From contig JACDQD010000009.1 of assembly GCA_019843655.1 (NCBI GenBank), positions 2,979,204 through 3,043,203 on the forward strand: a DNA stretch of 64,000 nucleotides, in the 5' to 3' direction. A model generated the notes under the pieces. That model was not told where the DNA came from. It saw only the letters and a program-made list of their open reading frames with translations, and ran no database searches. Made by a program: the position numbers and the translations under genes. This stretch comes from Lethocerus indicus (lineage: Eukaryota; Arthropoda; Insecta; Hemiptera; Belostomatidae). This document shows positions 1-12,265 of this stretch, piece after piece (position 1 is the first letter of the stretch; the number at the start of each line of letters is the position of its first letter).

Positions 1-3000
1 ACCATGAATCTTGCATGAGACACCTGTCCAAAGGCAAATAAATGCCGCTGCCGGACACACTTGTTTCAACTTACCACTCGGTGGGACGACGACCAGGGCA
101 AGTGTAAGTCGGCGATGTAATCGTTTCGAGTTGAGAAGCTCAAATAAATTAAGAATTACGGAAACAATACATAAAATTTAATATAAAAGCGCCGCTGTAA
201 TTAATTTATATCGTGTATTACTTACGTATACAAATATTCGATTAAACAAAACTATTCATCCAATGCAGTTACAGGCGGTATGTTTATTTCCTGTGTTTAA
301 TAGTAAACAGAATAAAAATGAATATTATAAATTAAAAAGAGGATGAAATAACGTCAATAGAAGGCAATACTGAAAATAATATTACCGTCTGAAATTGAAA
401 ATTACGTAGGAAGAAACAAAAATGCTGAGCCATGTCGGTTTCGCCTACACGGAACGAAAGGTACAATTTGGTCCCAATTTTCGGTCCATTACACCGCTTT
501 GTCTCGGGTCTCGCTTTAAACTGGTAAATTGAGAGAAACTGACTCTTTAAATTTCGAAAGCTAAAGTTTGAACAGCGGCCTTACACCTACACACAAGGTA
601 GCAATCGAAACAAAAAGGTGGCATTTATTACTTCATTCGTAACGTACGCCTTTCTATATCGAAGTATTTCTAAACTAGAGAAACGTGAATACCCATAAAC
701 GTGCCTAGGAGGAGGGAAATAAAAATATTAATGATCTTCCAAATCTTAGTGGATCCCCGAAAGAATAATGCACGCCTTAAACTACATTAATTCCGAGCTT
801 CGCCCCAGAATAATGTTTTAATTAGCCAATGAATTCGTTCTCATTATAAATGAAATGCCGAAGAAGTATCCTCCCAAAGCCTGTTCCCAATAAGTCCTTA
901 GGCCGTTGGAACATTTTTCATTGCCCCGCACAGTCATTAAACAGATCCAATCCAGTTAAGACCTAATAATAAAACAGAGTAATGGGACGACTCGTAATTA
1001 ACTTTCCCCCCGTGCGGAATGATGCCGATAAAGCGAAATGAATGTTATCAGGAATAATCGGAATTCATATAATCAGAAGCTCAACACAACAAAATAGTTC
1101 GGGTCAATAGAAGATAACATCAACTCTTCTGTCTGTACCAGCTATAATTAATAGCTCAAGTGTTATACAGATGTTGACGACAGCGCTTACTTCAAACCAG
1201 AAGCATGAGACGAATTCGAACTTTGTATACTAAGCAAAACCCAGGCCTCAATTTGCATATATATGAAATTCTAATAAATTTTCACTTAAGGTCCGTAAGC
1301 CGCCAACATTCCTGTCGTAAATTAGTTTGACGTTATGCCGGCGATCTCATGGTATGACCATAGGATTAAATTCGCTTTAGGGACAATACTGGCTAATATT
1401 TATATATAAAAATGAAGGTTATATTATTTAATTTATAATATATTTACACACCTAGCTTCTAGGAAACATTTCCTCCTTATATGGTCAACTTATAACCGAT
1501 GTGTAGGAATGCCAGGCTAATGTGATATCGATGCCTCACGCCATTCTGCAAACAATGATTAATAGTACCGCCGTCCAGTTATCCGGTCTTGAGCCCGGTT
1601 TCGGCTTCTCGCCGCCGTTAGTAGAACACAGACCGGTAATACAGATAACGCGTGTCCAGTAGGGTTTGCGGGAACAATCTACGCCCGGGGCAATACCTCA
1701 GTCTAGGAAACTAATTACGCAGTTTACAATAAATAAACAGAAAGAGTAGAAAGTTTCCAGACTGATCGGTTCTGTTCGCGCTCCTGAAAGGGCCCAAAAC
1801 AGGTCTTTCTCACTCTGTCAAGAGAAAATCGGATTTGATAACGTCGGTGCGTCATCCGCAGCTGACGCTTTTCACCGCCAGTTTCAACCAACAACCGACA
1901 ATTGCACTCTATCGACAAGTGGCTTTGGCAGATTTCTATATATCAACTGGAGGAATATTTCCTCAGTGAAAATATCAACACTCCGAAACTTTCCGAGCGA
2001 TAATCCCAACACAATAAGTAATAATATTTTTACACAATATAACCAGTGTCAATTAGATGTATCAATAGGAGACTGGCCAAAAATCCTTTATATTTAGACT
2101 TGATTTAATCAAACGGAATGGAATATCTGAATACAGCCCTGACGACTACATCATCGATAGTAATACAGGTAGTAAACTCATTACAACGAGTTATAAGTAA
2201 TCAATTCTCTCTATTGTTATTATACGAACGTCCTCGCATTCGGTCTATTCTCATTTAATGTAGTCATTAGGAAAATTTTATAGTTCATTTCTATTTTAAG
2301 ACAGTCTCCTTGTATAACGATCTTGGCAAGCCTGAGAAGTAAACAACTCAAGATGCAAAAATCAATACTCCAACCCCGTCTTCCCAACTCCCCCCGCACA
2401 GAAAATGTTACAAACACCCCACGATCGCTAAAATGGTCGCTGTGGAAGACAAATAAATTTTTTAAATAAAACTGAAGCGTTTAAATAATTACTCCAGCGC
2501 GTTAATGTACTAGCAGATACATGGCGGCAAAGCAACCGAAGAACGATTCAAATTATTATATTTTTTAAAATTCGCAATTGATTTAAAGCCGTGTAATTGC
2601 GCTGCTCACACCCAAAGCGACGTACCACTCCAATGAATAATTAGTGTAATTAATTCAATGTTAATAAAAGAAAACAAATTAAGACGATTAAAAACTTAGG
2701 GAGAAACAAATATTCTGACAATTTTCAATTATTTTATTTAAAACAGAAAGGAGGAACCCGCCTCGTAATCGTTTTCGCTCTAGTTAATCCTGTTTTGGAA
2801 CTGAGCCAAAGTCTTTCCGCAAACGTTTCGGGCAACGCTACAGGCGAACGGTCTAATCTTGAGGTTACTAATTTTTTGACAGGATACACTCGGTTAATTT
2901 AAAATGTTGAAACTTTAACTCGGTTGTGACCGCGAACAAGTTCGGTGCCGGGACCGCGGTCGCCCTCAACTTTCGCCCCACGTTTTAAAACAGTCGCCGG

Positions 3001-4633
3001 CCAACAAATACTCCAACTAAACCAATTACCGGGGCCGTACTATCCGGACGGGTTGACCAACTTCTATCATAGTGCGAGCCCGCCGGGCGGTTGTTAGCAT
3101 AGAAGAGGGGGCCGTTGAAGGGCGCCGAAGTTTATCTTCGGGGGGGCCCCGCTCCGTTCAACCGACAAATTAGTCAATTACAACCTGCACACTAAACCGC
3201 AGTAGTCCCAATAGTTTCCTGATGAATAGTCAGTTGCCCGTTTATTAGCATAATTAAATGTATTATTTAATTCGAGAGCTATATAGGTTTCTAGCTATCG
3301 ACACTAGCAGTCAGTAATGTAGTCTTTACGCATGTAAACTCAGTTACTGTAGTGGCATCACATACCTATGAAATATATTCGTGAAAATTGCAATGAACGA
3401 AAAAATTATTTTTTTAGCAGAAACCATCTTTTTTATCATCTAACTGTCTACAGATAGTTGGTTTTCATCCGTCGTTCGATTCATCCTTTTCGATTCATTT
3501 TAGAATTTCTAATATACTGGAAACAGGAACCGGGAAATCGATTTCATTCTCCGTTTCACCATCACTATACGCACCGGTGGGATTTACTTTCGAAGTCGTT
3601 CATCCGAGATACGAAGTCTTTTCGCGTTAAGCCGGTATTTTTTTTCTTTGCGTGTTGACCGATTTTTCACGTTTCCGAAGTTTTCAAAGATTTCCAGCGT
3701 ATATAGAAAATGATTCATCGGCGTAAGGCTCTTGTATAATTAACTGTGATAATGCATTACTGGCGAAATTCTGAATACGGAATTCGTTTCTTCGTCCTGT
3801 TTTTCTTTCTCGACGCAATTAACGGGTCGATTTGATAATATGAAAAATGCCAATGGCGATGAAATATTATTACGATGGAAAATCACGTTCGACGGCGCAT
3901 TAGTGGTGCTAAATTTTGTTAAACAAATTGATGAACTGACGGGTGAAATGGGTCAGAGATAGGGGCGTGGAAATCATTAATATTTACAGGGGACAGAACT
4001 CCCCGGCGTCCCGTACAATTGTACGGCGGGGACGAATCGAATCCCGAATGGGGGGGGAAATGACGGGAGGCCCATTGGAGAGCGGCTGTAATTTATGCTG
4101 AACGGGAACAATCAAGGGGGCGCACTCTTTCGTCTAAATAGAAGGGGGATGGCAACACAAATAATTTTCGAATAAACAGCAAATAAACAATAATTCCCCA
4201 TCACTGATTTCGGTTTAAAGGATATTTTCGTTAGGATAGATGCACCCTACTAGGAAATGGAATCAACGAAGATTACTACTTATTCTTGGGGTTTTCAACT
4301 TTACAATTCTGCGCAATCAGTAGGAGGCGGAGAGAAAATGTGCAATTTTAATTTCTGAAATAAACGATTACAGTTTCTCGATGTTTACCGCGTAATAATT
4401 GATCGAATACGCGAAATCAACAATTTGATAATAACCCAAGTAAATGTATCAAACGCAAGTGAGCACGCGTGTCATAGTAATAGAATTAAGTATGTTATAT
4501 AGTGTTATTATGTATTATTTAATTATACATTTTTCCGGCTGTGATCATTAGAAAAATCACCATTACCGAGTCACAGAACAAGAGAATACGGGATAAACTG
4601 TTTACTGTAAATTCAAAATCCTGCATCTTATTA
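1..4633. other. intergenic stretch, no gene recognised
   Basis: AT-rich sequence with frequent stops in all frames. ORFs here are at most about 66 codons and resemble nothing I know. A GC-richer patch lies near 2930-3160, with short inverted repeats around GACCGCG/CGCGGTC. A 23-base stretch at 1593-1615 weakly resembles the hairpin-element core (CGGTTTCGGCTTCTCGCC). Confidence 0.6.
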
Positions 4634-4830
4634 GGGGTACCCAAAAGTAATCAAAATTTTGACTTCGGAATTCATTTTATTTTGCCATAAAAGAAACTCT
4701 AATTATTAATCTACTATATATTCACCAATATTATCTGCCACTTTTCCGGCAATTTTTCGATTCCCCTCTTGAAGAACTCCTCAAGACCAAAATACATCTT
4801 ATCAAATTGTTGATTACTTTTGGGTGCACC
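4634..4830 (-). mobile_element. mariner deletion derivative carrying the transposase C-terminus
   Basis: This 197-bp element is bounded by TA dinucleotides at 4632-4633 and 4831-4832. Its ends form an imperfect terminal inverted repeat of about 27 bp: the left reads GGGGTACCCAAAAGTAATCA and the right, reverse-complemented, GGTGCACCCAAAAGTAATCA. On the minus strand, around 4705-4790, one frame reads LEEFFKRGIEKLPEKWQ and a second, offset frame reads DNIGEYIVD followed by TAA at 4708-4706. That block matches the C-terminal end typical of mariner transposases (FYKRGIEKL..RW/KWQ..). The element therefore kept both ends and the last transposase codons and lost the catalytic region, with a frameshift in what remains. 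It cannot encode transposase and could only have moved with an enzyme supplied elsewhere. I see the ends and motif directly; family assignment rests on known mariner structure. Confidence 0.82.
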
Positions 4831-7800
4831 TAATATTTTCACTTCTGCCAATTATTAGTTGTGAGCTATTTTATATTGAGTTTTTAGCATGTTCTCCCCA
4901 ATACGCTAACAAAGCCTACGAACGGAGGACGCGCGACAGGAGGAGAATTGGACGATGAATTATTGCCGCGGACGGTCACTAATTCATTGTAGTATTCACC
5001 GCGGTATTATTCATTCAGGATTTCACTGCGGTATAAATCCCGAGCAAATGAATTCGTTTCCGGATTTTCGTTCCGCCTATTGGCCCCGTCGGCGGTATAA
5101 ATCCTTGCCGATAATGGGGCCCTCGGACAGCGCGACCGCCACTTCGAAAGCGGTTCCGAAATGTCTTTTCAAGAAATCCGATATCGGAGCCGTTATTTAC
5201 GAGAGGCCGGTTTCAGCGCACGGCCTGGTATCGAAGCCGGCCGGACGTACGCCGATGATATATCTGCCGTCACACTTTATTGTTCCGGGGACTCAATTCC
5301 TGGGACTCAGTCCCTCTAATCGACCACGTTTGCACCACCAGGACGTGTCGTGAATTCACGACGCCATTATAGTGCAATTTAAGTCTAAAAAAAATCGAAT
5401 AGGTGATAGACTTTAAATTCGATACGCTACCGGAGAATCGAAAACCGGGTGGTTAAACCGCGTCACCCTAACCCAATTTCCGGCAATTTCCCTTCAATTA
5501 CTGAAAATCCTGAACCCATTTACTTTATAACGGTATTGACGGTCTTGTACTTGAATTTTTTACAGGAAAAAGTTGACGAATTAACAAACCGCAGAACTGA
5601 ATACTAATTCATAATTAATCTTTTCCAAATAATGGGTGTACCAAACTGAAGTTTGATAAGAATTATATGAATGCCGTGTGAGATCAAGTTGCGAACATTA
5701 TAATATTATTTCTACAATTTTATTTCTTATTGATTACAACCATTTATCCATTTTTGTTTGTTGGTCAGTTATCGTTTCCGCCTCGGAATAATCGTAAAAC
5801 TTAAAAGAAGCCTATAGTTACTTAGCCTATCAGTTATTTAAAAAATACCTTACCCAAACCCCCGATTGCTCATCCGATATAACATCGTAAATAGCGTAAC
5901 ACTCACCTGCAAGAAATTAAAAACACCAGAATTAGAATTAAAGAAACGGCAAAACATACTGCTTCACACAATTTTGGCAATAAGTGTCTTGAAATGTATG
6001 TCATTTATGTATGACAACTGAAATATTGCACAATATACTACACAAAAAATATTTCACATCAATTGGTCAGCTCTGTAGCCCGACATAAACAAATTACTGT
6101 CTTTCAAGTATCATTCATTTCAATTAAAACCTGTATTGAAATAAACATAGTTTATTAGTACACTATACAGAACAAATTTCATTCGGTCTGGTTATCGGAA
6201 ATATGTTCTGAAATTTAAACACGACCCTCTGGTCAGTTTGAAATGCAGGATTAAATTACACAGAGATACGTAACAAAGTCAGAAAATATAAAATGTCATG
6301 CGAGACCGCGAACTCCACAAGGTTAAACTGCAACTAGCTATTTACAGGAGACTATTGCATATCAATAATTAAATTGTAAATGCGGTATTTTTTTATCGTC
6401 AGTGGAAGTACATCTGTAACAGAGTATTGCGCTGTGATAAGATACTTTATGCCATTATATAACACAGTGCAGTCACATTGCGGTCAGAGTGATGATATTC
6501 CGAACCCTCTCGGATCCACAAACAAATAAACTCTAAAATAAAAAGTTTAGAGCCTAAAGACTGGCCATTATAAGTTGATAGCAAACAATCATTAAACAGG
6601 GGAAACAGAGTACACTTCATGATGATTCATGGAATAAGAAAGACAAATGAGCGGAGTGCCTTTTCGTCAGCGTTTCTATAAAGTAGGCCAACAGATGCCA
6701 ATTGAGCAATAACCGTTTTAAGTTTATTGCTGACGTCGATACAAAGGAAGGAAATGAAAATTGGAGTTCAAGAGGAGACCCTGAAACAAGGAAAGTGGGG
6801 ATGGGCCAATTTACTTACGAAACTGAAAGTTAAGACCCTACCAAATAAAATTAGAAGAGCAATCCAGTTACTACACAATACCAGTGCCAATGTCTGATTG
6901 CAATTAAGAAACGATTATGTAAACGAAAATAAATACATTGCAGAAAGTAAGAGGAGAAGTGACAGCTGAAACAAAATACACTGCCAAATAACTATATTTC
7001 GGGACTGCACTTTGTAAGCCTATAAATGTTCTCGTTCTTAAAAATCCTTAAAATGTTTAAATCATATTCCATTATAATGTTAATGCAAAAGGCGGTTCAG
7101 AACTAGATAAAAATCCATTGTCAATACCGAAGGATAATTTATTCCATTATCCACGGTTTAAAAATCCAAAAGACTAACTCCTACCGATCAGATTTTTGAT
7201 ATTTGAAATTAATTAAATCACTTTCAGCAATAACTTCTCATTGGCCTAAAATAATAATGGTCGGGCAACAACAGAAAAAGAGAACATCACTGGAAGCAAG
7301 GCGGCGGAAACTCTATCAATAGAAACCGCTACAAAGGTCTGAGAACCTCCAACCTAGTTCTATATTGGGTATCGGCTTTTACTCCTGATGACTTTCCATC
7401 TGCGGAAGAATGCTTCCGCCATTTTCGCGGATCCATTCTAGTATTTCGAACGAATTTTTCAGCTCTATTTCAGTTCTCACGGGACTCCCTTGGCAATTGG
7501 CAGGATTCCCCATTTACGGTTCAATCTAGGCCATAAATGGTAGAAGAAAAACAAACCTGGATAAAAGCCGCCAAGAATAAACACAGCGTTTTACGCTCAA
7601 TTTACTTGCCTTGAATTTAAAAAAAAAAACCTATGGGGGGAATTTAAAAAAGTGGGGCTTTGAAAAATTTTAAAAGCTCGAAACCCGCAAAATAAAGGAA
7701 GAATAAAGCCCCCCCCCCCGGGGGGGCAGTGCTTCACTCAATAAGCCCTGTTCGATCGTTCGTAGCCGCGTCCGCCCAGAGGCGGGTTTTAATCCGCTTA

Positions 7801-8735
7801 AACAGAGGATTAGTGACCGGGGGTCAAGAAGCGGAAAGGGTTCAGACCTCTCCGATAATAAACTCCCAGCCCCACCAAACCCTATTCGATTTATAGCCGG
7901 CCATTTCACTCGGAAAAGGACAAAGGGAACTAATTCCGCGGCGGCGGAAAATCCGATTTCTGACAAACGCCGGGATAGAGTTTTTTAGCCGATTTTTAAA
8001 TGCGTCCAACAAACGTTATTGTTTATCGGGAGCATAGTGAGGAGATAAACCTCTGTCTCTCCAGATCTCAAGCTAGATTACTTTTCTTTGTTAGTCGCGT
8101 TGTTTCCACTGATAATAAAATCGGTGGCATCAATAAATAATGAGTTAGTTTCATTGAGTACTGCATTATCCGCCTAAATAAAAACCTATCCCAAATATAC
8201 CTTTCGGTATTTTCTTTTGGCTTAACCGGAAGAGAAAAAAGCCTTTCAAGGTAATACGACGGTAAAACTCCCCCGCACAAAGGCCCTGGCTCTGTTGTTG
8301 GCAATGCAAAACAGGGTTTTTAATATTCTAAATGTATACATGTAGGAGCGGCATTGCAAATCCTATATGGGGGCCGACCAACAAGGAATACATTCGGTCT
8401 TATTCCCCCTCATCCACCTCCTCCTCCCCCCCCGAAAAGAATCTCATCATCCAATTCGACAGTCCATGAATGTTAAAAGCGCGTTAGTCCAAATGAGTCC
8501 AAAGAATATTCTCCTAACCGAGCCAAAGTTTCATTAGTTATTCTGGCATTCTGAATGTTCGGGCCACAATCGTTTAAAATTCGCACTTGAAATACGACAC
8601 TAACATGTTGTATTGAGGAATGACGCAGTCTCGCAGTACCGCAATTTCGTTGGGCTATGTTAAGTGGGGGCCCTGTCCGCTTCACAATTCACTGTAAATA
8701 AATATTTTACGACTCGTGACTTATTCCCCGAGCGG
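4831..8735. other. intergenic stretch with unrecognised ORFs
   Basis: No recognisable gene. The longest ORF is 4955-5353 (+, 132 codons). It starts in a patch where a TTCACYGCGGTAT motif occurs twice, and its translation has no domain I recognise. A C11-G7 homopolymer junction sits near 7710-7727. The rest is low-complexity AT-rich DNA. Confidence 0.5.
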
Positions 8736-8814
8736 AGCGAGAAACACCGAGTTTCGCTGCGTTTTCAGCATCAATCATCGGCGCGATGTCAGCGCGAAAC
8801 AACGAGTTTCGCTG
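8736..8814. repeat. two copies of a 24-bp imperfect palindrome
   Basis: The motif AGCGMGAAACAMCGAGTTTCGCTG occurs at 8736-8759 and again at 8791-8814, 55 bp apart. Each copy can fold on itself (GAAAC pairing with GTTTC, AGCG with CGCT). The pair lies at the 5' side of an unrecognised plus-strand ORF (8716-9144). Its function is unknown; the spacing and dyad symmetry could suit a binding site or a small repeat remnant. Confidence 0.55.
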
Positions 8815-9203
8815 GTAAAAGTGCCCATTAAAACCGACCCGACGATTTATGCAGCAGCTATATATCATCTCTGTCCGGGTTTCAAGTATGAGTCGCGGCC
8901 TGCCAGCCCGCGGGTGTTGTCGCGAACTGAGCATCCCGAGATCGGGCAAGAAAGTAATAAACGGGATGAAAGGCCACAAACTAATGCCTTCAAGACAGAG
9001 CGACACCCTAAAACAGGATCAATAATGACATTTTTACATTCAAAAGAAATTCGAGCTAAACATTTTAAGCCCAAGCACACTAATTCCGTAATTAGTTATA
9101 GAAACCGCTCTATAGTTCAGGACCAAATGGCGGGAGCAATTTAAGATAACAGATAAAACTCACCTTGAAACGTATTTAAAATACTTCAACAAAATTCACA
9201 ATG

Positions 9204-9216
9204 TGAATTTGAGTAT
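9204..9216. repeat. target-site duplication, left (hairpin element copy A)
   Basis: TGAATTTGAGTAT is repeated exactly at 9776-9788, on the far side of copy A. A 13-bp exact match at both edges of the element is best read as a target-site duplication. Confidence 0.75.
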
Positions 9217-9775
9217 CGTAGGTTTGTGGTGTATCTGTCTCCTCTCGCCGGTTTGGTCTTTTGCTAGACAGGTTTCGGCTGCTCGCCATCTTCAGTAGCG
9301 GTGTTAGTCACTGTTGGCACTGTGGTGTTTGACCGACTGTTGTCAAACTGACAAACACCACAGTACAAGTGACAGTGACAGTGCGGTGGGATGCCCGAAA
9401 AACATCAAAAGTGCCGACAGTCACTAACACCGCTACTGAAGATGGCGAGCAGCCGAAACCGGTCCAGCAAAAGACCAAAACCGGCGAGAGGAGACAGAAA
9501 CACACGAAATCTACTGTATTCCAACACCAATTAATTAATCAATTTAAACAATAACAAATAATTAATAGTTTTTATTTAAACAATCGATCGTTCTTGTGCA
9601 TGACATTCCGGTAACTGAATTTATATGTTATCGACTGCGGTCTAGTAAAATAATCACCGGTTTTTATTATCACGGGTTAATAACCACGAATATTATAAAA
9701 AATATTTCCTTTTACAAACCACCACAAACCTACGGTATTCCAACCCCTCGCAGACCACAAAAAGGTATGTTAAAC
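9217..9775 (+). mobile_element. hairpin element copy A, with internal insert
   Basis: This is a non-coding element. The left arm (about 9217-9320) and right arm (about 9407-9517) are inverted copies containing the family core CTCGCCGGTTTGGTCTTTTG and GCTCGCCATCTTCAGTAGCG. The centre holds another hairpin, with TGTGGTGTTTG at 9321-9331 facing CAAACACCACA at 9352-9362. The family's single-copy tail (CGGTATTCCAACCCCTCGCA ... AGGTATGTTAAA) lies at 9730-9774. The right arm reaches only ATTCCAACAC at about 9526; some 185 bp of AT-rich DNA follow before CACAAACCTACGGTATTCC restarts the tail. This copy is therefore either interrupted by an insertion or composite. It is bounded by a 13-bp direct repeat. 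Small ORFs here are by-products of the palindrome. Confidence 0.8.
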
Positions 9776-9788
9776 TGAATTTGAGTAT
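9776..9788. repeat. target-site duplication, right (copy A)
   Basis: Exact copy of the 13 bases at 9204-9216, immediately after the GGTATGTTAAAC end of the element. Confidence 0.75.
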
Positions 9789-12220
9789 ATTTGGGGATGT
9801 CGACATAGATATTTCCTCGGCTCGTAGATTAAACTGGAAATTTCGCGCGAAAACATAATGAAACCTTTCAAAATTATTCCCCCTGAATTCCGACACGTAT
9901 TAATCGGCCCGAATATTCGGGCTCCGGCGACAATAATTCATCCCCAAGGTTCCAGAAGGCCGAGGGGGTAACTTGGCCGCCGGTAATAATGATATGACCT
10001 CATAAATCGTTAACTAAAAACTTTTATCTTCACGACCCTCTCCCCGCCCCACCAAAAAAAAAGTGGGGATCATAACACCGGTCTATATGCGCGTTTTAAA
10101 TAGATCCCTGTTGGAAAGTGATAAATTTGAACGATGAGTCCCTCGCAAGGGTTCCTCCGGCAATGTTTTCAACCCAATTTCAGACGCGGAGTAATAGTTT
10201 TACGGGAATATTTTGTAGATTATTTTCAATTCACCGCCCCCGCCACAAATATTTGCATATATATCGCGTGTCAAGGATAGGGCCGAAACCAGAGCGCTAA
10301 TGTGGTTGCGGGTATACATATGCATACTTCATTAACCGAACTGGGGCGGCAAACAATTTGTGCCGGCGGCTGGAATCGAACCAGCAATCACTATCAATTG
10401 TAGCCGCACTAATTGAATCATAATATTATTGTAATATATAAAAGTGTAATAAAGCTAGACCAAATACTTCAAAGTAGATAGAATGCATACAAATCAAACG
10501 TTGTATATTCCTCTTGCTGAATTTAGATGAAATTAATCAATTTAAAGAAATAATATCCTTCTAATAATACCGAGGGTGACAAATAAAAATGATAAAATGG
10601 GATGATAAGTATGATACGCGTTCCAAACTTCCCCACTCCTATTAGACATGAGTCGTGGCAGTCGCATTATCGGGATGAAGTTCTCAAATAGGTAGCTGTA
10701 CCAAACCGAAAAATAATAATTAGATTGGACGATACTAAAAATATTCTCTGACTGTAAAAAAAATAATTTTAAACAAAAATATTGTCTTATGGGAAAGGGA
10801 ATAAGTATCATCAATACCAAGCTGCAAAACCGTTTGCAGACCACTATTATCTGATAATCGGCAAGTTACACTTGCTGCACTCTTACAGTCCAGTATAAGA
10901 GAATGAACTCTAAACGTTGTTGTCCCAGGGCTTGACTGAATTTAGTATAGACTCGAGGTGAAATATCCTCGTGTAGAACTGGATTAACGGAGCCTGGCTG
11001 CGAGCCAACCGAGGTCAGAGCCTCACCAGCAGTTGGCGGTGTCGTGCACCGACCCCGCAGCCGGACCTTACTGACCTTATTAGTCAGCTTGAATTCTCCA
11101 ACCGGCACGCTTGCCCTTAGGGACCCGATGAAAAATATGAATCACAACGGCGTCCTGTGAATAACTCCTCGAATATAACTGATCCAAGCGCTCATTGAGC
11201 ACGGTCGCGGTCCGAAAATTCCTTTTTTGGAAATAAATTTCACCAAGAAGGGGTAAATTATGGCTAATACAGAAACAGGATTTACTGTTGGCCAGAAGAA
11301 TACAAACAAGGGGATAGCGGAAGATAGAAGAATGTACTTTTTAAGATGAGAGCAGTGAAAGAAGAAGAGAAGTTCAAGATTATACGGGACTGGTTTTTTT
11401 CCTGCATTCCTGGAACGGTCTGGAACGGAGGTTCTTCGACCATTTAGAGCGCTTGGATTTCTGAGAAAATATTCAACTGTGTAATGTGGGTTATGCATCC
11501 TTATGCTACTGGCGATGGCGAAAATTCGATAGCCAGTGTTCTTGACAAGTTGACCTCAGCCGACAATTTTTAATGGGGTAATTTCGTTGGGAAAATTTCT
11601 CCCTAATTAAATCGGTATTCTGTCCTCTGTTTATATCTATTCCTCTAATTTCCAATATATTAATTCAGAAGCCAATTTGAAACCAGGAGTCGCTAAGTCT
11701 TGTTTATTTAGGCTCATAAAACTTATTGATTTTAGTGTTCAATAACTGTGTATTGAGGTAGGGCTCCGAAATCGCTGGAGTGTCCGTTCAGACGGTCCGA
11801 AAACCGGGCGCGGTTAAATCCGCCGAGAGCAGTCGATGATATTTTGAGCGTATGATGTTTGACCGCAAAGGCCCTTGTCGAGTGGGGCCCGGGCCTAAGC
11901 CTCTTCTCTGGACGGAAAGCGTTTTATTGCCTTCTATTTTTAGTGGCCGAGGCTCGAAAAGCGGCGATGGCCCAGAGAGCAGTCGGCCTTTTAATTGTTC
12001 GACCGGCGATTTGCCTTTGGTCGCCGGCCTACCTCCTGGCCAACAGTATCCAGTTCCGGCCCTTGATATTCAGGATATAATAAAATAAGCCTCCTTTTAA
12101 ATGATCGGATTTATTTACACAGAATAAATCAATGAAATTAATCAATAAGGGTTGGAAAAATTATAAATTAACTACTAGATGTGTGATAAACTGAAAACGC
12201 CATTTGATAGTTTGAAATAT
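9789..12220. other. intergenic stretch, no gene recognised
   Basis: AT-rich, with ORFs of up to 118 codons (11142-11498, minus) that show no recognisable domain. It includes the tRNA-like fragment at 10361-10412, described separately. A GC-richer patch occurs at 11830-12060, where two overlapping plus-strand frames are open for over 70 codons. That pattern reflects base composition more than coding. Confidence 0.5.
10361..10412 (-). repeat. tRNA-like fragment (T-arm and 3' acceptor side)
   Basis: On the minus strand, GCTGGTTCGATTCCAGC (10385-10369) is a perfect T-arm: a 5-bp stem, a 7-base loop and a GGTTCGATTCC B-box. It is followed by CGCCGGCA, which looks like an acceptor 3' strand. I find no matching 5' acceptor GCCGGCG or D-arm upstream, so this is a tRNA pseudogene or part of a tRNA-derived SINE rather than a tRNA gene. 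Confidence 0.45.
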
Positions 12221-12265
12221 CTGTTCTCTCGTTTGGCATTTTGCTAGACCGATTTCGGCTTCTCG
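12221..12265 (+). repeat. hairpin-element fragment
   Basis: Reads TCTCGTTTGGCATTTTGCTAGACCGATTTCGGCTTCTCG (given here as spaced pieces: TCTCGTTTGG, TTGCTAGACC, GATTTCGGCT). This matches the left-arm core of the dispersed hairpin family (TCTCGCCGGTTTGGTCTTTC, GCTAGACCGGTTTCGGCTGC). Only one arm is present, and it is diverged. Confidence 0.6.

Noticed and set aside
1593..1615. Additional hairpin-element fragment
   Set aside because: Only about 18 bases match the core, so it was mentioned but not listed as an element.
4955..5353. 132-codon plus-strand ORF
   Set aside because: No recognisable domain, begins in a locally repetitive GC-richer patch, and shows no splice or promoter support.
8716..9144. 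142-codon plus-strand ORF
   Set aside because: Covered by two antisense ORFs (8707-9006 and 8865-9080). It contains the paired palindromes, and the translation is unrecognisable.
9308..9554. ORFs inside the hairpin element (also 58549-59016 and 58791-58985)
   Set aside because: They mirror each other because the DNA is palindromic. The same peptide-like text recurs in each copy and is a by-product of the inverted repeat.
10361..10412. A functional tRNA gene
   Set aside because: The T-arm is perfect, but no D-arm or matching 5' acceptor strand is present upstream.
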